Shown here: positions 25,201 to 32,963 of the stretch, in pieces | How positions within the stretch are numbered: the first letter of the stretch is position 1 | How the letters are laid out: each line of letters opens with the position of its first letter | NCBI RefSeq assembly: GCF_021869535.1 | Contig: NW_026262734.1 | Coordinates: 107,233,088-107,297,087, forward strand | From: Mytilus californianus | Lineage: Eukaryota; Mollusca; Bivalvia; Mytilida; Mytilidae | Length of the DNA: 64,000 nt | Reading direction: 5' to 3' | The notes under the pieces: generated by a model | What the model saw: only the letters and a program-made list of their open reading frames with translations | Told to the model about the DNA's origin: nothing | Databases searched by the model: none | Translations under genes and position numbers: made by a program

Positions 25201-26856
25201 ATTCATATACTTTACCGCATTATATATCTCATGGTACAGAAAATAACACTTTCTAACTTTGCTGCGTCCGGAACGCTTATTCTGGCAGGGAAAGGCAGGC
25301 CGGGTCGGCCGACCCGGTGACCAAGTGATAACAAAATATCAAGGTTCCAATTTGTCAGCGGGAAGAAAATTTTCAGGTCGCGAGTCTGGATTTACTTTAA
25401 GAAGGGACGCTAAAACCGAAAACTTTGAAATCCAAGAATGTTTAAACGCTGAAATGACAAAAGTTCAAAGTTAAATAAATGACAATACCGATTATCCTTA
25501 GCCGGACTACTCATAAAATCTCTTTTATACAACTTATTTTATTTTTGTAGGTGACTTTGCTGTACTTATTACAAGTGGTTTGTCATTCTGGCAGGCTATA
25601 TTGGCCAATTTGTTCTCGTCATTGACAGCCTTCATTGGTTTCTTCATTGGTGTACAGGTAGCGTCGTATGCAACTGCCGTCAACTGGATTTATGCGGTAA
25701 CAGCAGGAAATTTCCTGTACATATCCCTCGTTGGTATGGTAAGAATGAACAACAAACAACATCTTTTACATTAAGTTTTTTGTTGTTTTCTAAAGTTTTT
25801 ATAGGGGGGGACAAGTTCAGGCAAAATGTGCACAAAAGCATTGAAGACAATGGTTTAGGCCATGTTATATGTTAAATTGTGAACACTAAATTTTGGTCAA
25901 AAAATGACAAAAAAACATCAAATAATAGCATTGTTTTAAGCTGTAAAAAGTTTTCCCGGTGTTTTTATTACAAACAGAGTAATCACATGATTAATTCAAC
26001 AAAACTGAAATCAGTGTCCCCATCATTTTTTTAAAAAATAATTTAAACTAAAACTAATTTAAGTCTAGCAACAGCATACATGTAACAAACTTTTAAAAGT
26101 GGCTGTGTCTTAAACTAAGGATCATGTTTTCCTTATTGCTATGTCGTACTCTAATCTTATATACACCAATCTCGTTCTCGCTCTTGTCCCATGTTTATGA
26201 TTTGAACTAAGAAGAAAAAACAAAACAATTGCATGACCTAAATGCAAATCCCATAATTTGCATTTAGGTCATGTTAAAACTGTCATATTTATGCGCTTAT
26301 GATGAAGATCAATCAGGCAGCAAATTTAGTATGACTTAAGTTAAGAAATGAATGCTTCCTTTTGTAATTTCATTGGGGTGTAAACGTGTTGACCGAAGCA
26401 CATTTTGTATCATTCTATAAATGTGTGCACGATCAACACTTTTACAACCCTTTCAAATTTCACCAAGAAGCATTCATTTCTTATAAATACATTTTTATGC
26501 TAAGACCATGAAAAAAAAGTTTTATCTCGTTTTTATTTTATTTGCCTGTGCACTTCTTTGTTGAAGCGCGTGTCATCACGAATATAACATTAATTTTCAT
26601 TTTGATATGAAGGTTAATTTTTGAATGACGCGCGATTTTGTTAGCCAATCAAACTAACGGATTCTCGTGAACCATACATGTAATGTAATTATTATGATAT
26701 AAGTATTAGTAGTCTGTCTTATCATTTCAGTTACCAGAGCTAATGAAGTTAGGGACTAAAAGTTGGAAGACCTTCTGTTATCACAACATCGGAATAATAA
26801 CTGGTGCCTTTATATTAGTTGTTGTAGCAGTTTTTGAAGAGCACATAGAAGTATGA
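13213..26856 (+). CDS. ZIP (SLC39, LIV-1 subfamily) metal transporter, nine coding exons
   Basis: ZIP proteins move zinc, and often iron, manganese or cadmium, into the cytosol. The spliced frame has 333 codons. Predicted membrane segments: about 8-32, 40-66, 101-124, 180-206, 210-237, 243-267, 273-296 and 300-325. A loop at residues 70-96 holds nine histidines; the segment 3-4 loop (125-179) has none, although many LIV-1 proteins are His-rich there. Family motifs are GLAVGTLFTGAVVHLIPEAL (second segment), HNTTDG (194-199) and HELPQE (223-228) followed by LGDFAVL. Odd points: Thr196 where the motif normally reads HNF, Gln227 in place of the second His of HEXPHE, and Gly291 where LIV-1 proteins have Asp or Glu before MLPE. 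All splice phases agree and no stop interrupts the frame. Orthology to a vertebrate SLC39A gene is not assigned. Metal selectivity cannot be read from the sequence. Confidence 0.9.
14010..14190 (+). repeat. RE-F copy in ZIP intron 1
   Basis: It starts near CTTCCGGAGTACCTGA and runs through GTTCGTGTTCCT, a T/G-rich stretch and TTTGGCCATG. The copy at 59445-59600 follows the same order (CTTCCGGAGATCCT, TGTGTTGCTTA, TTTGGCCATG). The open frame from 14050 to 14439 starts inside this repeat. Confidence 0.55.
14462..14637 (+). CDS. ZIP gene exon 2, membrane segments 1 and 2
   Basis: The acceptor TTTCTTTCAG ends at 14461 and the donor GTGAGT starts at 14638. It encodes residues 7-65, including YGYGILANAICC (segment 1) and GLAVGTLFTGAVVHLIPE (segment 2), the most recognisable ZIP block in the gene. 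Exon 1 lies 1.2 kb upstream; the intron holds an RE-F copy and an unrelated 129-codon open frame. Confidence 0.93.
15314..15446 (+). CDS. ZIP gene exon 3, His-rich loop
   Basis: The acceptor TTTTATATAG ends at 15313 and the donor GTAGGT starts at 15447. It encodes residues 66-109 and the first base of 110: ALGVHGH, then a loop with nine His and many Asp/Glu (residues 70-96), then the start of segment 3 (IWYTMVVLLG). Such loops bind zinc in other ZIPs and may sense or buffer it. Confidence 0.92.
15820..15920 (+). repeat. RE-E copy in ZIP intron 3
   Basis: It contains ACTCATCATAGATACCAGGA, CGCCTGACGCGCGTTTCGTC and AAAAGACTCATCAGTGACGC. A near-complementary copy lies in intron 7 at 24905-25010. 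Short frames on both strands here reflect the repeat. Confidence 0.7.
16030..16085 (+). CDS. ZIP gene exon 4, end of membrane segment 3
   Basis: The acceptor TTTTTTATAG ends at 16029 and the donor GTAATT starts at 16086. It encodes residues 110-128 (GTYAFYLLEMIMTFLKKRK): the inner half of segment 3 and a basic stop-transfer tail, matching the LLG-Y-F-L-E pattern of LIV-1 proteins. Confidence 0.92.
16505..16790 (-). repeat. RE-A copy in ZIP intron 4
   Basis: This antisense copy reads TTTGGTATGAGTACCAATGA, GACAACTCTCCATCCAAGTC, GGAGCCTTGGCTCACACCGA and AACAGCAAGCT on the + strand. Small frames over it are artefacts. It lies about 190 bases before element P2. Confidence 0.8.
18463..18790 (-). 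repeat. RE-A subfamily 2, inside P2
   Basis: It reads GAAGATGTGGTATGATTGCC, AACGAGACAACTCTCCACAA and TCACCGTACGGCCTTCAACA on the + strand. Subfamily 2 differs from subfamily 1 in the block after CTCCA. It lies in the spacer between the arms of P2, so it probably inserted into that element or travelled with it. Confidence 0.75.
19385..19620 (+). repeat. RE-A subfamily 2, inside P2
   Basis: A diverged sense-orientation copy: AATTCAGTGGTTGT, CATCTGTCATTTCGGGG, ACTATGCGGGGTCTTTTATC, ATTGAAGGCATTATGATGAC and CAATCATAATACATATTCTT. It stands between the inner arm and the right palindrome array of P2. Confidence 0.65.
19957..20052 (+). CDS. ZIP gene exon 5, segment 3-4 loop
   Basis: The acceptor TTTTTTACAG ends at 19956 and the donor GTATGT starts at 20053. 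It encodes residues 129-160, a hydrophilic Thr/Ser/Asp-rich stretch (GLISEIPTTTEPGAATLG and onward) with no His or Cys. The exon was chosen by its splice sites and by phase; it has no family similarity of its own, as expected for this variable loop. Confidence 0.75.
20222..20275 (-). repeat. RE-A subfamily 2 fragment
   Basis: GGATGTGGTATGATTGCCAA followed by TGAGACAATTATCCAACATA, a short 3'-end fragment in ZIP intron 5, 170 bases after exon 5. Confidence 0.65.
21332..22149. repeat. 76-bp minisatellite in ZIP intron 5
   Basis: GTCTCTGGTGGATAGT starts at 21332, 21408 and 21484 and continues at the same 76-base step for about ten units; units differ at a few positions (for example GATACTTG or GACACTTG). 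Units degenerate after about 21990. The unit contains ATAGT(T/A)GTCTCATTG, close to the RE-A end ATGGAGAGTTGTCTCATTGG, so the array may have grown from an RE-A fragment. Confidence 0.9.
22150..22549. mobile_element. hairpin element interrupting the 76-bp array
   Basis: The array unit breaks at TCTCATT and resumes at GGGTATGGG after about 400 unrelated bases. The insert starts ATATACTGCA, has the inverse TGCAGTATATA at about 22386, a TGACGTCA at 22280-22287 and a terminal hairpin with 42-bp complementary arms (22399-22440 and 22503-22544). The loop, with CTCGACAAAGCCTCGCTTCC, is itself partly palindromic. There is no coding sequence; exact ends are uncertain. Confidence 0.75.
22550..22640 (+). 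repeat. residual minisatellite unit running into an RE-A end
   Basis: It reads TCTGACGGTGACACTTGTCC, then TTTCTGGTGGATAGTTGTCT and CATTGGCAGTCATGCCACAT. The last part is the RE-A 3' end, which supports a common origin for RE-A and the 76-bp unit. Confidence 0.65.
23674..23728 (+). CDS. ZIP gene exon 6, segment 3-4 loop
   Basis: The acceptor GATACAG ends at 23673 and the donor GTAAAC starts at 23729. It encodes residues 161-178 (VNSNGKVDLGSEDLRKEN) and the first base of Gly179. This small, hydrophilic exon is supported by phase at both ends and by splice sites rather than by family similarity. Confidence 0.75.
24043..24195 (+). CDS. ZIP gene exon 7, metal-site segments 4 and 5
   Basis: The acceptor ATACACACAG ends at 24042 and the donor GTAATT starts at 24196. 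Residues 179-229 include APLAYMIIIGDAIHNTTDG and ADGIGLTIAIFCHELPQEL. In known ZIPs the HN..D and HE..HE residues of these segments form the two-metal transport site. Here His194, Asn195, Asp198, His223, Glu224 and Glu228 are kept, but the motif Phe is Thr196 and the second His of HEXPHE is Gln227 (codon CAG). Confidence 0.95.
24242..24705. mobile_element. palindrome-array transposable element P3 in ZIP intron 7
   Basis: The 464-bp element has inverted termini GAGGGTGGTAAA(A)GGG and the 6-bp direct repeat ATTAAA at both flanks (24236-24241 and 24706-24711). It starts 46 bases after the exon 7 donor. The interior repeats palindromes such as ATTTCACGT-TCA-ACGTGAAAT (24628-24648), with others near 24288, 24345 and 24600. 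The termini differ from P1/P2, but the plan (inverted termini, 6-bp target duplication, clustered CGT/ACG palindromes) is the same. No protein is encoded. Confidence 0.8.
24905..25010 (-). repeat. RE-E copy in ZIP intron 7
   Basis: ATTCGAGCGTCCACTGATGA, GTCTTTTGTAGACGAAACAC and ATCCTGGTCTCTATGATGAG are the near-complement of 15820-15920. Confidence 0.7.
25300..25317. other. perfect 18-bp G/C palindrome
   Basis: CCGGGTCGG-CCGACCCGG is fully self-complementary and sits in a small G/C-rich patch (about 25260-25400) within a strongly A/T-rich intron. A 71-codon frame at 25259-25474 covers it but has no recognisable features. Function unknown. Confidence 0.6.
25551..25738 (+). CDS. ZIP gene exon 8, membrane segments 5-7
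   Basis: The acceptor TTTTTGTAG ends at 25550 and the donor GTAAGA starts at 25739. Residues 230-292 include GDFAVLITSGLSFWQAILAN and NWIYAVTAGNFLYISLVGM. LIV-1 proteins normally have Asp (or Glu) in the last motif where this protein has Gly291. Confidence 0.95.
26229..26275. repeat. 18-bp perfect hairpin in ZIP intron 8
   Basis: CATGACCTAAATGCAAAT and its exact reverse complement are separated by six bases (CCCATA). It lies about 65 bases left of the next hairpin element. Confidence 0.8.
26340..26695. mobile_element. hairpin-headed element in ZIP intron 8
   Basis: It begins with a diverged hairpin of about 145 bases (TTAAGAAATGAATGCTTC against GAAGCATTCATTTCTTA, and GGGTGTAAACGTGTTGACC against GATCAACACTTTTACAACCC) and ends GTGAACCATACATGTAATG then TAATTA. 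The same order and ends occur at 43675-44020. It ends about 35 bases before the exon 9 acceptor. Non-coding. Confidence 0.7.
26731..26856 (+). CDS. ZIP gene exon 9, last membrane segment and stop
   Basis: The acceptor ATCATTTCAG ends at 26730; the stop is TGA at 26854-26856. Residues 293-333 read LPELMKLGTKSWKTFCYHNI and then the last membrane segment, ending EEHIEV; related proteins also end shortly after an acidic motif here. No AATAAA lies within the next 140 bases, so the polyadenylation site is not placed. Confidence 0.94.
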   Translation, partial: LPELMKLGTKSWKTFCYHNIGIITGAFILVVVAVFEEHIEV

Positions 26857-26993
26857 CGTAAACAGACAATTACAAACCAATAATCACTCGTTTTGCTTAG
26901 ATACTCCACGTATTCAAAAACAAGACATGATATTTATTATTTATCTATATTTATTTGATATATTAGAATATATTTAGAACGTCTATTTCCTTT

Positions 26994-28170
26994 TTAGCTC
27001 ACACAACCCAAAGGGCCATGTGAGCTTTGTCATCGCTTTGCGTCCGTCGTCCGTCCGTCATCTGTTGTCCATCGTCCATAAATTTTTCGTTAAAAAATCT
27101 TCTCTTCTGAGAACACTAAATGACTTGAAACCAGAATTTGTATGCTTCATCTGTAGGATGTCAACTATAAAATGTGTGATTTTCGTCCAAGTTGATCATC
27201 CAATAAGGCCGCCGTGTCTAAAAATAAAACATAACGACCAAACTACAGTATCGGGCAATATCTCTAAAACTTTAGCCATATTACACTGACATGATACAAA
27301 TGGTAAACACAAAAACCTCTATATACCTTGAAAATTTTGGAAAAATCTGTCCACCTGTTTTGGAGTTATTTCCCCTAAATAGTTAGTTTTAACTATTTAG
27401 CATTTCCTTTAAAGCGTAATTGCAAAAATTATCAGCATTACAAGATTGATCCTTCCTGGAAATTTGTGAAAATCTAACTTCTTGTTTTGGAGTAATTGTC
27501 CCTGATATATATTTTTTTCCAACTGTTATCAGTTGCAGGCTTTATCGCGAAAACTATAGGAACTATGTTAAAAGTGTAAAGGGCAAAAAGGTTCAACACG
27601 ACAAGATATACATGTATTGTACACTGAAAATTGGAGAAAAATCTGTCAATCCATTATAGATTTATTGACCCTAAAATAATCTTTCTTGCAGTTTTTGAAT
27701 TTTATTTTAAAAAATATGGGAGCTAAGTTAAAAATTTAATTTGCAAAAAAGGTTAAGCACGACAAGATAGTTTAACCCTGGAAATTTCAGAAACATCTGT
27801 CAACCCGATTTTGAGTTGCCCCCGAAATATACATTTTTCCAATTTTTCACTTTTTTGTTGTTGTTTTTTTTTAAAACTAGAGGAGCTATGTTTAAAGTTT
27901 AAACTATAAAAGTGATAAGTATGACAATATCTATCTTCTCTTGTATTTTTGGCAACCAATTTGGAGATATTGCTCCTGAAATATTTGTTTTACTATGTTT
28001 TGTAGCTTTTGCGGTCATCTAAAAACTTATAGGACCTAGTTTAAACATGTAAATTACAAAAAGATCAAAAACACAAAGAGTAACTATACTATGTGCATAT
28101 AAAATTCCTACTTAGCAAACTTGCTATTTTCTTCATAGATGAGCGATGTAGGCACATGTGTGCCTCTTAT
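26994..28170. repeat. long interspersed repeat starting TTAGCTCAC
   Basis: It starts TTAGCTCACACAACCCAAAG then GGCCATGTGAGC with clustered CCGTCGTCCGTCCG, and ends in ATGAGCGATGTAGGCACATG then TGTGCCTC. I recall this layout as an abundant bivalve repeat; the body holds several imperfect ~150-base segments with GGAAATTT(G/C)(T/A)G(A/C)AA-type motifs. No intact coding sequence was found. Confidence 0.55.
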
Positions 28171-28605
28171 TTTATATTTTTGAAGTTATTTGTACTGAAT
28201 AGGGTATATTGAGTGTTAATACATATTTTTACAAGATGATGATCTAAGAAATTTGTATCAGCTTCATTAGAGTCCGTAACAATGAAATTCAATACAGTGA
28301 TTATCGTTATATGATTTTCACTGATTGAATTATTATCTATATAGGAGAGTCTGTATAGAGGGATCATCATTCTTGATATTATTAAATAATTTGTACAATT
28401 TTCTGTATAATATCTACTTTAGCACCACATTATTTCCTATTCCTTATTGTTGGCCTCTTGTTTTCTATTCTAAATCAATTAATCGTATCCAGGCACTCAC
28501 GTATTATTATATATTAGTATATTATATAGGTGTTTTAAGCTTCAACATCACAGTAGGAATATGTTCCGCTAAACACAATGTAGTAAAAAGAAGTTTATTT
28601 CTGCA

Positions 28606-29019
28606 TTGATTTGGCGTGCAGATCTTACTTTTTATCTGACAGCCAAATCCAAACACAACAGACTATTTGTTATGCATTGCGATATAAATTCACAGATTAG
28701 AACGCAGTTGTATTATTTTTTTTATGTATTTATTTTAAACCTTTTTTTAAATAAAGTTGAGCCTTTACATTTTGTTTGTGTTTTCATTCCTGGTTTGCTG
28801 ATTGGTTTTCGTAGCAAAATTCGCGATCGAGACAAGCACGCTACTACCACGCAACAGTCGACAACACAATGGTCAAATGAAAAAGACAAACAGCAGTTCA
28901 CTAATACGCACAGAAAATTTACAATTTGGAAACAAGAATCCAACAACGGTGGTGAATGGATGTACTCCAGATTGGTCAGTAGTAAAAGTAGTCTACAGAG
29001 TTTAAATGCTTTTAGATGA
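28606..29019 (+). other. 137-codon open frame, probably not a gene
   Basis: This is the longest + strand open frame outside satellite sequence. Its second half (about 28800-29010) is less A/T-rich than the surroundings, and another + frame and a minus frame are also open there. The protein has no recognised motif, no signal peptide, and a hydrophobic patch from the A/T-rich half. It could be a decayed or spliced coding remnant. Confidence 0.2.
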
Positions 29020-29087
29020 AAGTCACCATAAAACCGGCAAGTAGTGCCTCGCATGAGTAATAATATATAACTGTTTAACAATTTGGG

Positions 29088-29382
29088 AAAATGTTCCCCT
29101 TATGATTGCATAATAATTGTTACAATCAAAGAAATGTTCTACATAGGAACATCGTAACGTTTATTTGGGGAACACATATTAGTGTAGTGTTCTTCTGGTG
29201 ACCACATAAACATATTGTCAATTAGTCGAAAGTTAAAAATTAGTCAAAGATCAAGATGATCCATCCTAGCCGTATTTCATAATTAGCTAACTACTTAGGA
29301 GAATACTACAAAAGAGAAACCATTGAGCCCTTTATTATGTGTTCCCCAGAGGAACAATACAATGTTACCAAGGGGAACATTT
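29088..29382. mobile_element. MITE-like element with AAATGTTCCCCTT ends
   Basis: AAATGTTCCCCTT (from 29088) and its complement AAGGGGAACATTT (to 29382) form the ends, and a second inverted pair GGGGAACACATA / TATGTGTTCCCC lies inside. It is about 295 bp and non-coding. The target duplication is not clear. Confidence 0.6.
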
Positions 29383-29389
29383 CACTAAA

Positions 29390-30570
29390 TAGTAAATTCA
29401 AATCGGAATGGCATAAACTTCAAATGAAAAGTGATTAAGTGCGGCAATGGACATTCCTTGCTTTTTATACATCACCTGTCATGCAATAAAAAGGAGTAAG
29501 ATTTAAACATATATATATATATATATATAAAACGTCTGAATAATAGTCAACGATTTTTCCCACGAGGGCGCTGGATCGTTACGAGTAACGATACATGTAC
29601 ACAATAAATAAATTATATAAACGCCTAAAAAGTGTACACAACAACACCAATAACAAAAAAAGGAACTATAAATGTAGTTATTTATAAATATTTCGGATAA
29701 CAAATATCCTTCATCAGTAAATATGATTGTGATGTTGAATGAATCATATATCAGTCTACTTAGATTAAACTATAACAATCTTGAAATTTATACAATAAAA
29801 AAGTCAAACCGAACATCAGTTAAGACGCTTGCACAATTCTAAATATGTGTTAAACACGACATAGGTTATATGACTAATTACAACAGAGAGTTCAAATATA
29901 TGCTTTAAATAAAAATAATAATGTGCGATATGAACTAGCACAATTCTAAAGCTTTATCGGTGACGACAGTTATGATGTTACAAGAACGATTGCGTCAATA
30001 TATATAATATGTATATATATATGGTATAAACTAACTTCATTGAAAAAGGTCGGTTTACACAAATTTTCATTTCCTCAAATTCAAGTCCTTTGCCATTTTG
30101 TAAGCAATTATATTCAAAACACTTATGTTTTTTAAATAAAACCGTTGCTAGGTACAGAATATGTCATAAAAACACACAAGTTCACAATTTACTGCAAAAT
30201 ATCTAGTGGTTAACAAACCGTCTTCACCTTTAAATGACACTCCTTTAAATAATGTTATTAACTCGGTTATCAATAATACTAATAATGATATTAATGATAT
30301 TACTTTTTGGCAGGGTGAGTGTAGTGCTCAAATTCTTTATAACCTTGAACTTTACAGTTCATCGGTGTCAATATAAAATTTCAAAGTAAACAAGTTAACA
30401 AGTAAACAGACAGAGAATGTTCATGTCTCTGATTTTAAAATTAAATGCAGTAAAAATGTATTTTCCTGAATTGGTTAACTGTTTGATGTTCATTACATAT
30501 ACTCAAAAATTCAATTTACTTAAACACTTGGCCTAGAAAAGTAATATTTCTTGATGAATTTTACTCTAAT
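29390..30570. other. no gene recognised
   Basis: A/T-rich sequence with an (AT)n run at about 29507-29529. Short frames only; nothing recognised. Confidence 0.5.
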
Positions 30571-30576
30571 TAGATA

Positions 30577-30840
30577 TAAGAAGATGTGGTATGAGTGCCA
30601 ATGAGACAATTCTACATCCAAGTCACAATTTGTAAAAGTAAATCATTATAGGTCAAAGTACGGCATTCAACACGGAGCCTTGGCTCACACCGAACAGCAA
30701 GCTATAAAGGGCCCCAAAAATGACTAGTGTAAAACCATTCAAACAGGAAAAAAAACGGTATAATCTATATAAAAAACGAGAAACGAGAAACACCTATGAA
30801 CAACATCAACAAACGACAACCACTGAACATCTAAGTTCCT
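30577..30840 (-). repeat. RE-A subfamily 1 copy
   Basis: The + strand reads AAGAAGATGTGGTATGAGTG, GGAGCCTTGGCTCACACCGA, AACAGCAAGCTATAAAGGGC and ACGAGAAACGAGAAACACCT. The 61-codon frame at 30720 is part of the repeat. Confidence 0.8.
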
Positions 30841-31341
30841 TATATTTCGGACACACTAAGATAAAATGGAATTCTCTTCAATACAGTATAGTATACAGAG
30901 TGTAGTGGGCAATATGACAGACTGTTGTGAAAGTTGGATAAATATTACACCTTTTCTGTTCAGGGATTTTAGACATTTATAATCGAAAATACGCTATTAA
31001 AATAAAACTGAATGGATCATTATAACACAAGCTGATAAAAAGACAAACTTTAACTACAGGCGAAGATCTTTGATTGAATGTTCTAGCAAATTAAATTAAA
31101 AACAACATTCTTTGGTTGCGTATTATCTCTCAAAAATTTCATGTTACTAGTTTAAAAAATAACCATGTGAACAAAATTTACAATTCAGGAGGAAAAGTCT
31201 TTTATACATGATCAATTACAGTTGAAATAAATTACAGAAGAAAGAGGGACATTGACGTTCATTGCTAGTATTTAGAGTACCTGTACATAAGCAAATATGA
31301 ATCATATAAGACTTAATGTAAACTAATGAAATAAATAGAGA

Positions 31342-31474
31342 ATATCATATGGCTTTTTCAATATCACATCCGTATCAACCAGAGACACCAATATAATCCC
31401 AAGAGCTCTGCTCAAGGGATTATATTGGTTGAGGGTTGATACGGTGTGTGATATTGAAAAAGCCATATCATATA
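31342..31474. repeat. 133-bp hairpin
   Basis: Left arm CATATGGCTTTTTCAATATC then ACATCCGTATCAACC; right arm GGTTGATACGGTGTGTGATA then TTGAAAAAGCCATATCATAT. The inner loop, CAATATAATCCC...GGGATTATATTGG around GAGCTCTGCTCAA, is also palindromic. Tandem TGACGTCA sites follow within 50-180 bases. Confidence 0.85.
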
Positions 31475-31519
31475 CACTTTATTATATACCTATACCTCAC
31501 GTAGATGTTTTTTTATGTG

Positions 31520-31700
31520 ACATGACGTCATACAGGTAAGGAGGTTTGAAATGAAGTCATACAGATCATAGGTTTGACATGACGTCATACAGATTATGGG
31601 TTTGATAAAGCCTTTGCAACAGTGACTGCAATCGATGACGTAACGTCATACAGATTAAAGGTGTGATAAAGCCTTTGCAACCGTGCTGATATCGATATCA
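31520..31700. repeat. tandem TGACGTCA-containing repeats
   Basis: TGACGTCA occurs at 31523-31530 and 31580-31587, a degenerate unit (TGAAGTCATACAG) at about 31551, and an extended palindrome TGACGT-A-ACGTCA at 31636-31648. Each is followed by TACAG(G/A)T and a GGT(T/G)TGA block. The hairpin at 31342-31474 is adjacent. Four bZIP-type sites this close are unusual, but they may be part of a mobile element. Confidence 0.75.
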
Positions 31701-31839
31701 TCACGGGTGGCTGATACATCACGCTTGCCAATTATTGTATTACACATACAATTTATCTGTATTTACTACTAAGTATATAATAAAAGGGTATACATCTTTT
31801 ATATTACTACCTGTAACGTCTATGTTATATAGGCACCTA

Positions 31840-32335
31840 CGTTTAAATATTTTATTTATATTGTGTCATAGATCAAACTTATTCGTTCAGTGTATTTTTA
31901 CTTGTTTTTGTTTAAATGTCTATTTGATCGAGTTAAGCCATTTCAATTGATATTTTATAGTGTGTCTTTTTATGTTGTAATTAATGTTACACTACTGTCT
32001 CAGGTCAGGGTGAAGGTTGGCGCCTGTTAAAACGTTTAAACCCGCTGCATTTTTATGCACCTATCCTAAGTCAGGAGCCTGTTATTAAGTGGTTGTCGTT
32101 TGTTGGTGTGGTTCATAGGTGTTTCTCGTTTCTCGTTTTTTATATAGATTAGACTGTTGGTTTTCCTGTTTGAATTGTTTTACACTAGTCATTTTGGAGC
32201 CCTTTATAGCTTGCTGTTCGGTGTGAGCCAAGGCTCCGTGTTGAAGCCCGTACTTTGACCTATAATTGTTAGTTTTTTATACGTTGTGACTTGGATAGAG
32301 AGTTGTCTCATTGGCACTCATACCACATCTTCTTA
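31840..32335 (+). repeat. RE-A subfamily 1, long copy
   Basis: About 500 bases: ATTGTGTCATAGATCAAACT, GAGTTAAGCCATTTCAATTG, GGTGAAGGTTGGCGCCTGTT, TGTGAGCCAAGGCTCCGTGT, and the constant end CATACCACATCTTCTTAT. Other copies start at different points but share this 3' end. Confidence 0.85.
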
Positions 32336-32339
32336 TTTA

Positions 32340-32960
32340 TATAGTATATCGGTTCATGACACACACTCACTGCGCCCAAATGAAAAAAACAACAGCAAAT
32401 GATTCTCACTTTTATTTCTGTTTTGCATCTGGAAGTGAGACCTTTAACCTGAAGAAAAAACAATCACCTCGCTGCAACTCGTCCCTAGCACTCTATTAGC
32501 AGAATTATTTGCTAGATGTCGACCACGGTACATCTGTCCATTTAAGAAAGCAGCTGCGAGGTAGTATCGACAAATTTTCAATAACATTTTTCAGGGAAAT
32601 ATATCACATACTGCTAAATAATGAAACGCCGACAATCATTCATACTGTAACATACAGATACAAAATAAATATCATAACAACACCGGTGCATAGCAAAATA
32701 TATGTTAGATAACTTGACAGAAAATTTTCTATGCATTCATGTGGACTGCATACTAATTTCAATAAACAAACTGTCAAAAAGCAACAAAATAAAGTAACAC
32801 ACATTTAATGATAGAGGATATTTCAAGAATAAATTCGTCATAACTGTTAAAAACAATAAAAGCACACACGTCAAGCACGAGTAAACTTTTTATGACCTCC
32901 ACAAAGCACAAGAAACAAAAACTGTTAATGTAATAATACAGAAAAGATATGGTGTATCAA
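32340..32960. other. no gene recognised
   Basis: Two short frames (32311-32499 and 32509-32712) without recognisable motifs. Nothing else was seen before the satellite starts. Confidence 0.5.
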
Positions 32961-32963
32961 TTT

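Noticed and set aside
25580..25774. 64-codon frame covering exon 8
   Set aside because: Its Met is internal to exon 8 and its tail is intronic sequence after the GTAAGA donor.
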